Origin: Bacillus testis
Lineage (GTDB): Bacteria > Bacillota > Bacilli > Bacillales > DSM-1321
Assembly (NCBI RefSeq): GCF_001243895.1
Contig: NZ_LN851186.1
Span: 2,454,162 to 2,518,161, forward strand
Direction of reading: 5' to 3'
DNA length: 64,000 bases
The translations under genes and the position numbers were made by a program. Within the stretch, counting starts at the first letter, position 1. Each line of letters begins with the position of its first letter. The notes beneath the pieces were generated by a model that had not been told where the DNA came from, searched no databases, and saw only the letters and a list, made by a program, of their open reading frames with translations. Shown piece by piece: positions 18,845 through 28,000 of the stretch.

Positions 18845-19675
18845 TTACTTGCAAAATATATGCTTACCAATTTTCTTGATTTGCGGACGGGACCAGATCC
18901 ATTTGCTTGTTGCAGTCTCCGGGTTGAAATAGTACGTTGCGTTCTCAGAAGGATCCATCCCATTAATGGCATCGATTACTGCTTTTCTGGCGGTTTCATC
19001 GGGCTGCAGATAAATTTGGCCATCCGCCACTGCCGTGAAGGCTAAAGGTTCAAAGACAATCCCGGATATGCTATTCGGGAATGAAGGGCTTTCCAGCCTG
19101 TTCAGGATTACCGCAGCTACAGCCACCTGTCCTTCATACGGTTCACCGCGTGCTTCACCGAATACCGCCGCTGACAACAACTGAATATCATTTTCCGAAA
19201 AACCGGCCGGAATATTTTGGGCTGTATTTTTTTTCGTTGAAGCAGGTTGCTTATTGGCTGTCCCTGTTTGTTTTCTTGGCTTTATTTGCTTTTCGATCGG
19301 CACGTTGCCGTAATACGTAAACTCATTTCCTTTGTTGATCTGGCCATGCACAAATTCCCTGTTGAAATGCGAAGCTTTCACCAATTTAGCCTTGGTAGCG
19401 GAACCCGCCAAGCCGTCGATCGGCAAACCGAAATCATTCTGGAAGTTGCGCAATGCCCAGTATGTACCCCAACCGAATACACCATCGATTTTTCCATGAT
19501 AAAAACCGATATTCTGGAGCCTCGCCTGAAGTTCGACTACGTCATCGCCTGTAGCCCCTTTCTGGATGACCTGGGGAGAAAAAGCGCCCGCGCCACTGGG
19601 CCCCATCAAAAACGCCCCGGCTAACATCAAGCTAAGGCATGCCAAACGAAGATGCTTACTTAATATAAATTTCAC
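18845..19675 (-). CDS. sleB: Spore cortex-lytic enzyme SleB
   Basis: Lytic transglycosylase that breaks cortex peptidoglycan at muramic delta-lactam sites during germination. 276 residues: a signal peptide to about residue 31, a peptidoglycan-binding domain (about 38-98, GDDVVELQARL), a polar linker, then the SleB hydrolase domain (about 160-276) with the catalytic glutamate in FGEARGEPYEG. The start is GTG with AGGAGTG upstream. Confidence 0.96.
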   Translation of the reverse strand: MKFILSKHLRLACLSLMLAGAFLMGPSGAGAFSPQVIQKGATGDDVVELQARLQNIGFYHGKIDGVFGWGTYWALRNFQNDFGLPIDGLAGSATKAKLVKASHFNREFVHGQINKGNEFTYYGNVPIEKQIKPRKQTGTANKQPASTKKNTAQNIPAGFSENDIQLLSAAVFGEARGEPYEGQVAVAAVILNRLESPSFPNSISGIVFEPLAFTAVADGQIYLQPDETARKAVIDAINGMDPSENATYYFNPETATSKWIWSRPQIKKIGKHIFCK

Positions 19676-19697
19676 TAAGGAACACTCCTAACAATAG

Positions 19698-19726
19698 TAA
19701 TAATGGAAGTATCCCTATTTTTTTCA
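19698..19726 (-). promoter_or_regulatory. Candidate SigG promoter of sleB
   Basis: Minus-strand TGAAAA (19726-19721), 15-nt spacer, CATTATTA (19705-19698), similar to SigG promoters (TGnATA, CATnnTA). It is 22 nt upstream of the sleB GTG. The short distance and imperfect -35 leave this uncertain. Confidence 0.35.
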
Positions 19727-19762
19727 ATCAGGCCGTTTTTATACGGAATAATTCCACAAAGA

Positions 19763-19792
19763 AAAAAGCATCCGGACATTCCGGATGCTTTG
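19763..19792 (-). terminator. Terminator of the BCCT transporter gene
   Basis: AGCATCCGGA/TCCGGATGCT stem followed by TTTTTTC on the minus strand, directly after the stop codon. Confidence 0.9.
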
Positions 19793-19794
19793 GG

Positions 19795-21300
19795 TTATCC
19801 CACGTTTTCTTTTCTCAGTTCTTTCATGAATGAAACCACCATCAGGATGATGACAAAAGCGAATGGAAAGGCGCCAACGAGCGCGGTCGTCTGTAAGGCG
19901 TTAAGTCCGCCTGCACCAAGAAGAATCATAGCCAATACAGAAATAATGATTCCCCAGCTTAATTTGAGCCTATTGCTTGGAGTCTGCGAACCGTTCGCCG
20001 TTTGCATGGCGACTACATAGGTAGCAGAATCGGCGGACGTAACAAAGAAAGTACCGATCAGAACGATACCCAGTGCCTGTGTAATTTGCGCAAACGGCAG
20101 GTTGCTGAGCAACGAGAACAAACCGACTTCTGGTCCGTTCGTAAGGATGTCCTTGGCAATCCCCGCCCCTTCTGCCACGTCCAAATGCAGGGAGGTTCCG
20201 CCAAAAACCGCAAACCAGAAAGTCCCAATCACCGCTGGAACCAATACAGCTCCACTGATGAATTCGCGGATGGTTCGGCCTTTACTGATCCGGGCAATAA
20301 AATTGGCCACAAATGGCGTCCAAGAAATCCACCAACCCCAATAAAAGATCGTCCAGCTGCGTATATAGGATGATTCATCCTCATTCAGCGGATTCAACTT
20401 AAACGTCATTTCTGGCAGAGTCTGAATATACCGTCCCAATGAATCGGTGAAAAAATCCATGATAAACAACGTCGGTCCGGCGAACAGCACAAAGAACAAT
20501 AAACATGCTGCCAGGATGAGATTGAAGTTACTCAGATATTTAATCCCTCTTTTTATGCCACTTTGAGTCGAAAGCAGGAATATAACCGTAAATACTGCAA
20601 TCAGAGAAATTTGCAAACCAGTTGTATTCTCGATCCCCGGAAACAAGTAGCTCAATCCTCCCGCAATTTGCTGCGCCCCGATTCCCACAGTCGGAACAAC
20701 CCCAAACACGATGGCCAACACGGACAGTATATCGATGATCCGGCCAAATACAGAGGAAGAAGATGCCTTAAATAAAGGAGCAACGGTCGATGAAATCGTG
20801 CCTGATTTCCCTTTTCTGAAGGTGAAATAGGCGATAACCATAGCGGCCACTGCATAAATGGCCCAGGGGTGGATTCCCCAATGAAAGAAGGAATAACGCA
20901 TGGCAAAATTCATTTTTTCGCTGTCGCTTTGGCCGTCGACTAACGGCGAAGTCATATGCGTAATTGGCTCTGATATACCATAAAAGACCAATCCGATACC
21001 CATTCCGGCTGCAAAAAGCATCGATAGCCAGGTCAGATAACGGAACTCCGGACGGTCTGTGTCTTTTCCCAAGCGAATTTTTCCGTATTTAGAAAAAGCA
21101 AAATAAGCGGCCAGGATGACAATCCCTGTCAACAGCATGCTGTAAAACCAGCCGAACTTTTCTAGTAAGAACTGATTTCCGGCAGACATAGTCCGTTCCA
21201 ATGACCATGATCCTGCCCAACTGGCCGGAAGTACGCCCCACACGATAAATAACGCGATAATTGATACAGATACAGTCAAAACAGTATGCTTATTCTTGAT
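19795..21300 (-). CDS. BCCT family betaine/choline/carnitine transporter
   Basis: Secondary transporter with about 12 membrane helices, likely for glycine betaine or a related compatible solute (OpuD-like). The family substrate motif is visible as WTIFYWGWWISWTPFVANF, with GMGIGLVFYGISEP near residue 90. The only conventional start is a TTG at 21279 without a ribosome site, which trims the first residues of helix 1. Seven codons upstream an ATC at 21300 sits 4-5 nt after AAAGGGTGG and would give a normal hydrophilic N-terminus. It is extra to the B. subtilis gene order. Substrate is inferred only. Confidence 0.88.
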   Translation of the reverse strand: MKNKHTVLTVSVSIIALFIVWGVLPASWAGSWSLERTMSAGNQFLLEKFGWFYSMLLTGIVILAAYFAFSKYGKIRLGKDTDRPEFRYLTWLSMLFAAGMGIGLVFYGISEPITHMTSPLVDGQSDSEKMNFAMRYSFFHWGIHPWAIYAVAAMVIAYFTFRKGKSGTISSTVAPLFKASSSSVFGRIIDILSVLAIVFGVVPTVGIGAQQIAGGLSYLFPGIENTTGLQISLIAVFTVIFLLSTQSGIKRGIKYLSNFNLILAACLLFFVLFAGPTLFIMDFFTDSLGRYIQTLPEMTFKLNPLNEDESSYIRSWTIFYWGWWISWTPFVANFIARISKGRTIREFISGAVLVPAVIGTFWFAVFGGTSLHLDVAEGAGIAKDILTNGPEVGLFSLLSNLPFAQITQALGIVLIGTFFVTSADSATYVVAMQTANGSQTPSNRLKLSWGIIISVLAMILLGAGGLNALQTTALVGAFPFAFVIILMVVSFMKELRKENVG

Positions 21301-21425
21301 GTTACCACCCTTTCTGTCTAGCCATTAAACAATTAGCCTTTAATCCCAATTAAAAAGCCATGTTTAATAGGATACAGACCTAGGCGGAGAACATCAAGAA
21401 ATACGCTTATATGGTTCCGGACACC

Positions 21426-21460
21426 AAAAAAGAAGCATCTTCCAAAAAAATGCTTCTTTT
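21426..21460 (-). terminator. Terminator of prsW
   Basis: AAAGAAGCAT/ATGCTTCTTT stem and T-run on the minus strand, overlapping the prsW stop. Confidence 0.85.
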
Positions 21461-22145
21461 ACCTCATCATTTCAACAGCATATACATCCGAAAGCCTTCT
21501 CGCCTTTTTATATTTCCGCAAGCCGAACCACCATAAGAAAATCATGAATGGGGCTATGCCATACAACCAAATGCTTTCCTTCAAGAGAATATAATCGTAT
21601 ACCCCATGCAGAAAGACCGGAATTATTAAAGCATAACACATAAATGCACGTTCCCTGTTGCTGGCAAACTTTCCTTTGCCTAGATAATAGCCCATGATGA
21701 CGCCAAAAAGCGCATGGCTTGATACCGGCAGCAATGCCCTGCCGAACGCAAATTCAACGCCGTTTGAAATCAAGTAGAAGATGTTTTCAGCACTGGCGAA
21801 CCCTAAAGAAACTGCTGATCCGTAGACAATCCCGTCATAAGGTTCATCAAATGACACGTGGGAATAAATCGTGTACATGAGGACGAACCACTTGACAAAC
21901 TCCTCCAGAAAGCCTGTCGCCAAAAACGACGACACTGCATCATTGGAAATCAAGCCTTCCGTCCCGAGCACATACTGAATGAACATAATTGGAAAGACAA
22001 GTACGGCCCCGAATAGAAATGTCCGAACCACCACAAAAATCGGCTCGGTCCCATAATAATCTTTTAAATAAAAGTAACTCAACAATGCCAGTCCAGGCGC
22101 AAGACCAGCTGTAAAAATGACCAGCATCCGCCGACCCCATTTCAT
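21459..22145 (-). CDS. prsW: Intramembrane protease PrsW
   Basis: Membrane glutamic-type protease that in B. subtilis makes the first cut of anti-sigma factor RsiW. 228 residues with about eight hydrophobic segments. The conserved EEFVKW motif (near residue 82) and later SAEN and SSHALFG motifs, all tied to catalysis in the family, are intact. It lies at the known ypdC position. No sigW-rsiW pair is in this window. Confidence 0.94.
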   Translation of the reverse strand: MKWGRRMLVIFTAGLAPGLALLSYFYLKDYYGTEPIFVVVRTFLFGAVLVFPIMFIQYVLGTEGLISNDAVSSFLATGFLEEFVKWFVLMYTIYSHVSFDEPYDGIVYGSAVSLGFASAENIFYLISNGVEFAFGRALLPVSSHALFGVIMGYYLGKGKFASNRERAFMCYALIIPVFLHGVYDYILLKESIWLYGIAPFMIFLWWFGLRKYKKARRLSDVYAVEMMR

Positions 22146-22257
22146 GGCAATTTTACTACTATCGTATCATGATGAACGAAAAAAATCAGCATTTGAATCT
22201 TTTTTAAACATTTTAGCCCATATACAAAAACGAGTTCCTCAGACCTAGAAAAACAGT

Positions 22258-22288
22258 AAAAAGGGGAAGCTGGGCTTAGCCAGCTTCG
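22258..22288 (-). terminator. Terminator downstream of ansA
   Basis: GAAGCTGGC/GCCCAGCTTC stem followed by CCCTTTTT on the minus strand, about 190 nt beyond the ansA stop, so the transcript has a long 3' tail. Confidence 0.65.
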
Positions 22289-22477
22289 CCTTTCACGGAG
22301 ATGATCCCATTATAAATGAAGCTTAGACTCCCACTTCAAATGCTGAACGAAACGAAGAAGTATTAGCGGAAGTCTTAGCTCCAGCCAGACCGATGGTGAA
22401 TGAATAAAAACGCCCACCAATCAAAGTTTTACTTGCTGTATGTCTAGTATATGAACTCGTTAAGTAGCTATTCGGCT
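22289..22477 (-). other. Long 3' region of ansA with an imperfect stem
   Basis: The stretch between the ansA stop and the terminator has no gene. AGCTTAGACTCC (near 22321) pairs at 10 of 12 positions with GAAGTCTTAGCT (near 22372). Short open frames on both strands are broken by stops. It could be a structured RNA tail or a remnant. Confidence 0.35.
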
Positions 22478-23449
22478 TTAATAAGAAAAATCGGATTGGC
22501 TTACCCGATCCTGGGAGGCTAGCAGTACTGCCAATTTGATCCGCGCCTTTTTGCTGTCATAATCTTCCCCGAGAAGGACGCCTCTTTGCTTGAGGTCATG
22601 CGCGCTTCCTTCATATCCATAAGAAGGATAGACTTTCCCTTCCTCGGCACTTGTAGTCATTACGACTGTGATCCCTTTATCAAGGGCTGCCTGGATGGAC
22701 GGAATCATCATCGGCGTCACCTGGCCGCGCCCTACGCCTTCCAGTACAATGCCCTCAGCGCCCGCAGCGACACTGGCATCAATGAACACTCCATCCTGTC
22801 CAGTATGGCATTTAATAATATCGACCCTTCCCAATGGCCTGCACAAGTCGAAACTTTCTTTTCGGACAGGTTTTTGGTAAATGGACACGATATCATTATC
22901 GATAATGCCCAAATATCCATAGCCGAACGATTCAAAGCCCTGCAGATTGGAGGCATGGACCTTTTTGACGTATTTAGCCGAGTAGATCCGTTCATTGAAA
23001 ACCACGACAACGCCGACATTATGCAGCAGCTCGCTGGAAGCCGTATAGATCGAGTTTTTCAAGTTGGAAAACACATCCGTGCCCACCTCTTGAGGGGATC
23101 TTTGGGAACCCGTCACCACGATGGGACGGTGGTCATTTATAGTTATATCCAGAAAATAAGCGGTTTCTTCAAGGCTGTCAGTACCATGTGTAACCACAAT
23201 TCCACTGACACTTTCATCCTTCAGTTCTTCCTCTATCGCCTTCCTGATTAAATCCATTTTGGAAAAATTGATATGCATGGAAGGGACGCCCATGATATCG
23301 ACGATATGGATATCGTATCCTTGCGGCAAATCGCATAATGAAGCTAACTCTTCACCGCTAATTGCCCCGGAATCAAGCAAGCCTTTGTTGATTTCTTTGC
23401 TGGCGATTGTTCCGCCGGTTGTTATAAGCGTAATTTTTTTCTTAATCAT
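22478..23449 (-). CDS. ansA: L-asparaginase
   Basis: Hydrolyses L-asparagine to aspartate and ammonia. 323 residues. Both catalytic threonine motifs are present: TGGTIAS at residues 10-16 and HGTDSLEETA near residue 89. No signal peptide is seen, so it is likely cytoplasmic. It stands between ypdA and prsW with its own long 3' tail. The gene symbol is by family; a second asparaginase elsewhere cannot be ruled out. Confidence 0.9.
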   Translation of the reverse strand: MIKKKITLITTGGTIASKEINKGLLDSGAISGEELASLCDLPQGYDIHIVDIMGVPSMHINFSKMDLIRKAIEEELKDESVSGIVVTHGTDSLEETAYFLDITINDHRPIVVTGSQRSPQEVGTDVFSNLKNSIYTASSELLHNVGVVVVFNERIYSAKYVKKVHASNLQGFESFGYGYLGIIDNDIVSIYQKPVRKESFDLCRPLGRVDIIKCHTGQDGVFIDASVAAGAEGIVLEGVGRGQVTPMMIPSIQAALDKGITVVMTTSAEEGKVYPSYGYEGSAHDLKQRGVLLGEDYDSKKARIKLAVLLASQDRVSQSDFSY

Positions 23450-23639
23450 ATCTACACCTCACCACTATGATACTATATCAAACCCAAAAAGCGGTAGTGC
23501 TGTTTTAACAAACAATATCGCCGTTTTGCCGGCATATTATTAGTGTTTTCCTAACCAGTTTGACTGATTGCAGTAAATTTCTCCAATCAGCCAAAACGTC
23601 CCTTCTTGCAAGTAGGAACCACCCTAAAAAACTGCTCCC

Positions 23640-23674
23640 GATGCTCCCTTTCCGTAGAGCAAACGGTGAGCATC
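23640..23674 (-). other. Stable hairpin in the ansA-ypdA gap
   Basis: On the minus strand GATGCTC and GAGCATC (7 bp) enclose CCGT and ACGG (4 bp), giving a two-step stem without a T-run. It lies 5' of ansA and just after the ypdA terminator, so it may be in the ansA leader or be an inserted element. The surrounding sequence 23600-23710 is richer in G and C than the flanks. Confidence 0.4.
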
Positions 23675-23714
23675 CCCGCCATTGGGACCTTTCCCTGCCC
23701 CACTAACGTTGATA

Positions 23715-23743
23715 CAAAAAAAGAACGACTGCTCAGTCGTTCT
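23715..23743 (-). terminator. Terminator of ypdA
   Basis: AGAACGACTG/CAGTCGTTCT stem plus TTTTTTT. The ypdA stop codon lies inside the stem. Confidence 0.85.
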
Positions 23744-24710
23744 CTCTTTGTGATTGTATATATGCGGCAATCTGCGGGCCATGGAATCGGCCGTTTTCGA
23801 TAAAGATTTCATTCGCATTATTCCCGGCCGCAATGACGCCAGCGATGAACAACCCTTTTACGTTGGATTCCATCGTTTCACTGTCAAATACAGGGCGGCC
23901 GCTCTCTTGATCCACTTCCACACCCATTTGCTTCAGGAACGATTGGTCGGGATGGTAACCGATCATAGCGAACACATAATCTGCCTTCACCTTCTGTATG
24001 GCACCGCCGCCAATTTGATAATGTACATCGTTTTCTGTGATGGAATCGATGGTTGCATTAAATTCCATTTTGATCGTGCCATTGCGGACAAGCGATTCGA
24101 ATTCAGGAAGAATCCACGGCTTCACGCTTGGAGAATAGGCGCTTCCGCGATACAGGACCGTCACTCTTGCCCCTGCTTTCACAAGTTCGAGCGCCGCGTC
24201 CACACTTGAGTTCTTGCCGCCGATGACCGTCACATCGCAATCAAAGAAAGGATGCGCCTCTTTGAAGTAATGGAAGACATGGGGAAGCTCTTCGCCGGGA
24301 ACGTTCAACATATTAGGCTGATCATAATACCCGGTTGCCACGACTACGTAAGGCGTTATATACGTATTTTTGTCGCTTTCCACTACAAAAGAACCATCAG
24401 CCTCCTTTGTGGCCTTTAGGACTTTTTCAAAAGCATGGACGTTGATTTGTTTGCGTTTCACTACTTCTCTATAATAGGACAGCGCTTGGTTTCTGACAGG
24501 CTTTCTGTTTTCGGTAATGAACGCAACGTCGCCGATTTCCAGGCGGTCGCTGCTACTGAAAAACGTCTGGTGCGTAGGATAATGATAAATGGAATTGACC
24601 ACATTTCCTTTTTCAATAACGACCGGCTGTAATCCAATTTCCTGCAAAGCGATGGCCGCCGCCAGTCCGCACGGGCCACCACCGATTATGATAGCATCTT
24701 TCTTTTCCAC
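23733..24710 (-). CDS. ypdA: Bacillithiol disulfide reductase YpdA
   Basis: FAD/NADPH flavoprotein that reduces oxidised bacillithiol. About 325 residues. The FAD motif GGGPCGL (with the cysteine conserved in YpdA) is at the N-terminus and the NADPH motif VIGGKNSSVDAAL is near residue 165; the segment YPTHQTFFSSS is typical. The GTG at 24710 has AGGAG 7 nt upstream and gives the family N-terminus; ATG at 24725 is the alternative. Confidence 0.93.
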   Translation of the reverse strand: MEKKDAIIIGGGPCGLAAAIALQEIGLQPVVIEKGNVVNSIYHYPTHQTFFSSSDRLEIGDVAFITENRKPVRNQALSYYREVVKRKQINVHAFEKVLKATKEADGSFVVESDKNTYITPYVVVATGYYDQPNMLNVPGEELPHVFHYFKEAHPFFDCDVTVIGGKNSSVDAALELVKAGARVTVLYRGSAYSPSVKPWILPEFESLVRNGTIKMEFNATIDSITENDVHYQIGGGAIQKVKADYVFAMIGYHPDQSFLKQMGVEVDQESGRPVFDSETMESNVKGLFIAGVIAAGNNANEIFIENGRFHGPQIAAYIQSQREND

Positions 24711-24761
24711 ATGATCACTCCTCATAAGGCTCACCTACGGACAAATAGTTTCTCCTTAGAT

Positions 24762-24797
24762 AAAAAATAAAACTCCTATCTTAAAGATAGAAGTTTT
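24762..24797 (-). terminator. Terminator of the glutamate dehydrogenase gene
   Basis: AACTTCTATCTT/AAGATAGGAGTT stem followed by TTATTTTTT on the minus strand. Confidence 0.8.
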
Positions 24798-24842
24798 CTT
24801 ACAATAATTCAATAAAAAGAACCCGCCATGCAGAATACTCGG

Positions 24843-26126
24843 TCAAATCCATCCGCGGAAGCGTGAAGCTTCGGCCATTTTACGGACGCCGATCATATAG
24901 GCGGCTAAGCGCATATCGACGCGTCTTGTCTGGGCGGTTTCATAGATCGCCTGAAAAGACTTTACGAGAATCTTTTCTAATTTTTCCTCTACCTCTTCTT
25001 CTGTCCAGTAATATCCCTGATTGTTCTGAACCCATTCAAAATAAGAGACAGTCACACCACCGGCTGAAGCCAGAACATCCGGAACAAGCAATATACCGCG
25101 GTCGGTTAAGATCTGCGTCCCTTCCAGAGTGGTTGGGCCATTTGCCGCTTCCACCACAATCTTTGCAGCGATATTATGAGCGTTTTCTTCAGTAATCTGG
25201 TTTTCAATGGCAGCGGGCACAAGGATATCGCAATCAAGCTCAAGCAATTCTTTATTAGAGATCGTATGATCAAACAAGTTTGTTACGGTTCCATAACTAT
25301 CTCTGCGGTCCAACAGATAATCGATATCCAGACCTTCAGGATCGTGGAGTGCCCCGTATGCATCGGAAATGCCTACAACCTTTGCACCGGCGTCATGCAT
25401 GAACTTCGACAAATAACTGCCCGCATTCCCGAATCCTTGGACAACTACTTTGGCGCCTTTCAAATCGATTCCTCTCTTTTTGGCGGCTTCCCTAATGACT
25501 ATTGTGACACCTTTTGCTGTAGCCGATTCACGTCCATGAGAACCCCCTAGGACCAAAGGTTTGCCCGTAATGAAGCCCGGTGAATTGAATTCATCAATCC
25601 GGCTATATTCATCCATCATCCAGGCCATGATCTGCGAATTGGTAAAAACATCAGGTGCCGGTATATCCTTCGTAGGCCCGACAATTTGGGAAATGGCACG
25701 CACATAGGCACGGCTTAAACGTTCCAATTCACCAAAGGACATCGTGCGGGGATCGCAGACGATTCCTCCTTTACCGCCGCCATAAGGCAAATCCACAATT
25801 CCGCATTTTAGGCTCATCCAGATGGACAGCGCCTTCACTTCGCGCTCTGTGACGCCCGGATGAAAGCGAATGCCTCCTTTTGTCGGCCCGACCGCGTCAT
25901 TATGTTGGGCCCGATAGCCTGTGAATACCCTTACACTTCCATCATCCATTTTAACGGGAATCTTGACCGTCAGCATACGCAATGGCTCCTTCAGAAGTTC
26001 ATACACTTCCTCGGGATACCCTAATTTATCCAACGCCTTATGGATCACTGTTTGGGTCGAAAGTAACACATCATTTTTATTTGTCTGAGTAGACTTTGTT
26101 TGGTCTGTATTATTTTGAGCTGCCAT
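24843..26126 (-). CDS. gudB: NAD-specific glutamate dehydrogenase
   Basis: Catabolic enzyme that deaminates glutamate to 2-oxoglutarate. 427 residues, as in GudB/RocG. The substrate lysine motif PYGGGKGG is near residue 115 and the nucleotide motif GFGNAGS near residue 230. The tandem 9-bp duplication that inactivates gudB in B. subtilis 168 is absent, so the enzyme should be active. The ATG at 26126 follows GGAGGTCC. gudB is chosen over rocG by its place next to ypdA and mecB. Confidence 0.93.
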   Translation of the reverse strand: MAAQNNTDQTKSTQTNKNDVLLSTQTVIHKALDKLGYPEEVYELLKEPLRMLTVKIPVKMDDGSVRVFTGYRAQHNDAVGPTKGGIRFHPGVTEREVKALSIWMSLKCGIVDLPYGGGKGGIVCDPRTMSFGELERLSRAYVRAISQIVGPTKDIPAPDVFTNSQIMAWMMDEYSRIDEFNSPGFITGKPLVLGGSHGRESATAKGVTIVIREAAKKRGIDLKGAKVVVQGFGNAGSYLSKFMHDAGAKVVGISDAYGALHDPEGLDIDYLLDRRDSYGTVTNLFDHTISNKELLELDCDILVPAAIENQITEENAHNIAAKIVVEAANGPTTLEGTQILTDRGILLVPDVLASAGGVTVSYFEWVQNNQGYYWTEEEVEEKLEKILVKSFQAIYETAQTRRVDMRLAAYMIGVRKMAEASRFRGWI

Positions 26127-26331
26127 GTAAGGACCTCCTAGAAAATCAACGATTGGTAAAATATATACCAACATCCAGTTGTTAGTATACACCTTGCATT
26201 TTTTAATCAAGCCATTATATGAAACATTCAGAAATAATAGATTACTGGTTTATTCCTTTCTTTTCAACCGTTAAAACGTCTTTTCCCGGTCGTAAATGGC
26301 TGTTCGATAAGAGGCTTACAAAATCCATTAT

Positions 26332-26904
26332 TTAGGTAAAGTAATCATAGAAAGTAGAAACCCCACATCCTTCCACAATTATTTTTCCATACTCCTGCAA
26401 GCGGGACAGTGTGATCGTACTTGCCTCGCCAAATTCAGATGCTAGCGAAACAATAAAATCATAATGGCCAGCATCCATTTTATCTATATAAAGATAGTAT
26501 CTTTCTTGCAGAAAATAAATAGAATTTTCCACATCCATCATCTTATTCCTTGCCATCCCAGCGAATCGGACCAGCTCTTCAAACTGGAAGCAATACAGGA
26601 AATCTTTCCTTGTGGCGTTATACAGCCGCAGATCCAAGAGGTCATCTTCCTCGCAGATTGTTTCATCATCCCTGCTGATGATCATGATGACGCCCTGGGC
26701 ATGGAGAGAGAAGATTTCGATCTCGATCAATCCCTTGAATGGAAAATCCTCTTCCTGGCAAGCTTGTTCGATCATCCCTTTTATGATGGCATGCACCTTA
26801 AGGCTATCACTTTTGACGTCTTCCAACTCCAATCCATTCTCATACAAATCATCAAGGGTAAGAAAGATTTTAAGCACATTTTGATTCATTCGCTCAAGCT
26901 TCAA
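26332..26904 (-). CDS. mecB: Adaptor protein MecB (YpbH)
   Basis: Paralogue of MecA, an adaptor that delivers substrates to ClpC-ClpP. About 190 residues: an N-terminal substrate-binding part (KIFLTLDDLYENGL) and a C-terminal MecA-fold region. The open frame extends to 27006, but a TTG at 26904 has GGGAGG 8 nt upstream and gives MKLERMNQN, matching the family N-terminus, so the TTG is preferred. Confidence 0.9.
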   Translation of the reverse strand: MKLERMNQNVLKIFLTLDDLYENGLELEDVKSDSLKVHAIIKGMIEQACQEEDFPFKGLIEIEIFSLHAQGVIMIISRDDETICEEDDLLDLRLYNATRKDFLYCFQFEELVRFAGMARNKMMDVENSIYFLQERYYLYIDKMDAGHYDFIVSLASEFGEASTITLSRLQEYGKIIVEGCGVSTFYDYFT

Positions 26905-27074
26905 CGCACATGCCTCCCGACGGTAAATACAATTTACTACATCATCATATGAATAGCCATGCGCGCTGTGCATATCCTTTGTTAGATTCGATGGAAAGAC
27001 CATCATTTAAAGAGACACTCAAATAAGCGGTGCCCATTCACGAATTCTTTAAGCATCCATGAAGCGGGTTCGGA

Positions 27075-27854
27075 TTAGTTACATCGGGATAAATGAATGA
27101 TATGGGTTTGCGCTTTTGCTCCAAGGCGCAGCGGCAAGACACTCGTTCCATATCCGTTCGATGTAAACATTGTAGTATTGCCCTTAACTGTCACTCCGCC
27201 ATGGGCGTACCGTCCGAAACCGAATAGCCGAATTTGCCCGCCGTGGGTATGGCCGGCAAGGATGAATGAAATTCCGTGGGCCGGATCCACTTTTCGCATG
27301 ATGCTCGGGCTATGGCTGGCCAATATCTTAAAGGTGCCTTCTTCGCTGTCCTGCAAGGCTAAATCCAGCCTTGCCTTGCCCCCGTCACAATAATCGACGC
27401 CAAGCAGCGACATTTTGTCTCCTGTCGGGGATTCGAAGGTTACAGAGGTATTATCGAGGATTTTTACGCCTAAGCTTAGGAGAAGGGCGTCCAGTTCATG
27501 ATAATCAAGCTCATAATCGTTATTGCCCCAGACAAAGTATACCGGTCCAATACTTTTCAGTTTGCGGATATTTTCTTCTATCAATGAAAAAGGAACGCCC
27601 CCTTCAGCAAGATCGCCTCCAATGATCACGCATTCTGCTTTTCCTTTGGCACTTTTAATAATACTGTCATGGATGGACCGCTTATGGATATCCGATATGA
27701 AGAAAAGAGAAACCGTACCGAAGCCGGCAGGGAAATCCATAAATGAGAAAGAGTGTTCCATCACATTATTTTCGTAAGCGAGCCGCCACATATAAAGGCA
27801 GCCAGCCAGACCGGCTGCCACTATGGCAACAGCGCTCCATAATATATATTCCAT
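27075..27854 (-). CDS. ypbG: Membrane-anchored metallophosphoesterase YpbG
   Basis: 259 residues: an N-terminal membrane anchor (about 4-22), then a calcineurin-like phosphoesterase domain. All five metal motifs are visible: SDIHKR, GGDLAE, GNNDYE, ASHSP and AGHTHGGQ. Family members include UDP-diacylglucosamine hydrolase-like enzymes, but the substrate of YpbG is unknown. Confidence 0.88.
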   Translation of the reverse strand: MEYILWSAVAIVAAGLAGCLYMWRLAYENNVMEHSFSFMDFPAGFGTVSLFFISDIHKRSIHDSIIKSAKGKAECVIIGGDLAEGGVPFSLIEENIRKLKSIGPVYFVWGNNDYELDYHELDALLLSLGVKILDNTSVTFESPTGDKMSLLGVDYCDGGKARLDLALQDSEEGTFKILASHSPSIMRKVDPAHGISFILAGHTHGGQIRLFGFGRYAHGGVTVKGNTTMFTSNGYGTSVLPLRLGAKAQTHIIHLSRCN

Positions 27855-27956
27855 ATAAACTCCTTATTTCCAAAAAAAATTTAACATCAAACTACCAAAA
27901 TCATATCACACCTGCACTGTTTAGCATATGACTTGCACTTCTGATTGTACCAGTCA

Positions 27957-27992
27957 GAAAAAAGCCCTTTCCTACGGTCGGAAAGGGCTATA
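27957..27992 (-). terminator. Terminator of the CBS-ACT gene
   Basis: AGCCCTTTCC/GGAAAGGGCT stem followed by TTTTTTC on the minus strand. Confidence 0.85.
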
Positions 27993-28000
27993 AATATGGG

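Noticed and set aside
23606..23833. AGGGTGGTTCC on the minus strand, T-box-like
   Set aside because: Lacks the ACCGCG continuation, a matching antiterminator or terminator and an aminoacyl-tRNA synthetase or amino acid gene with the usual layout; open frames here lack start signals.
24843..26126. gudB inactivating 9-bp duplication
   Set aside because: The region after the P-loop reads without tandem duplication, so the gene appears intact.
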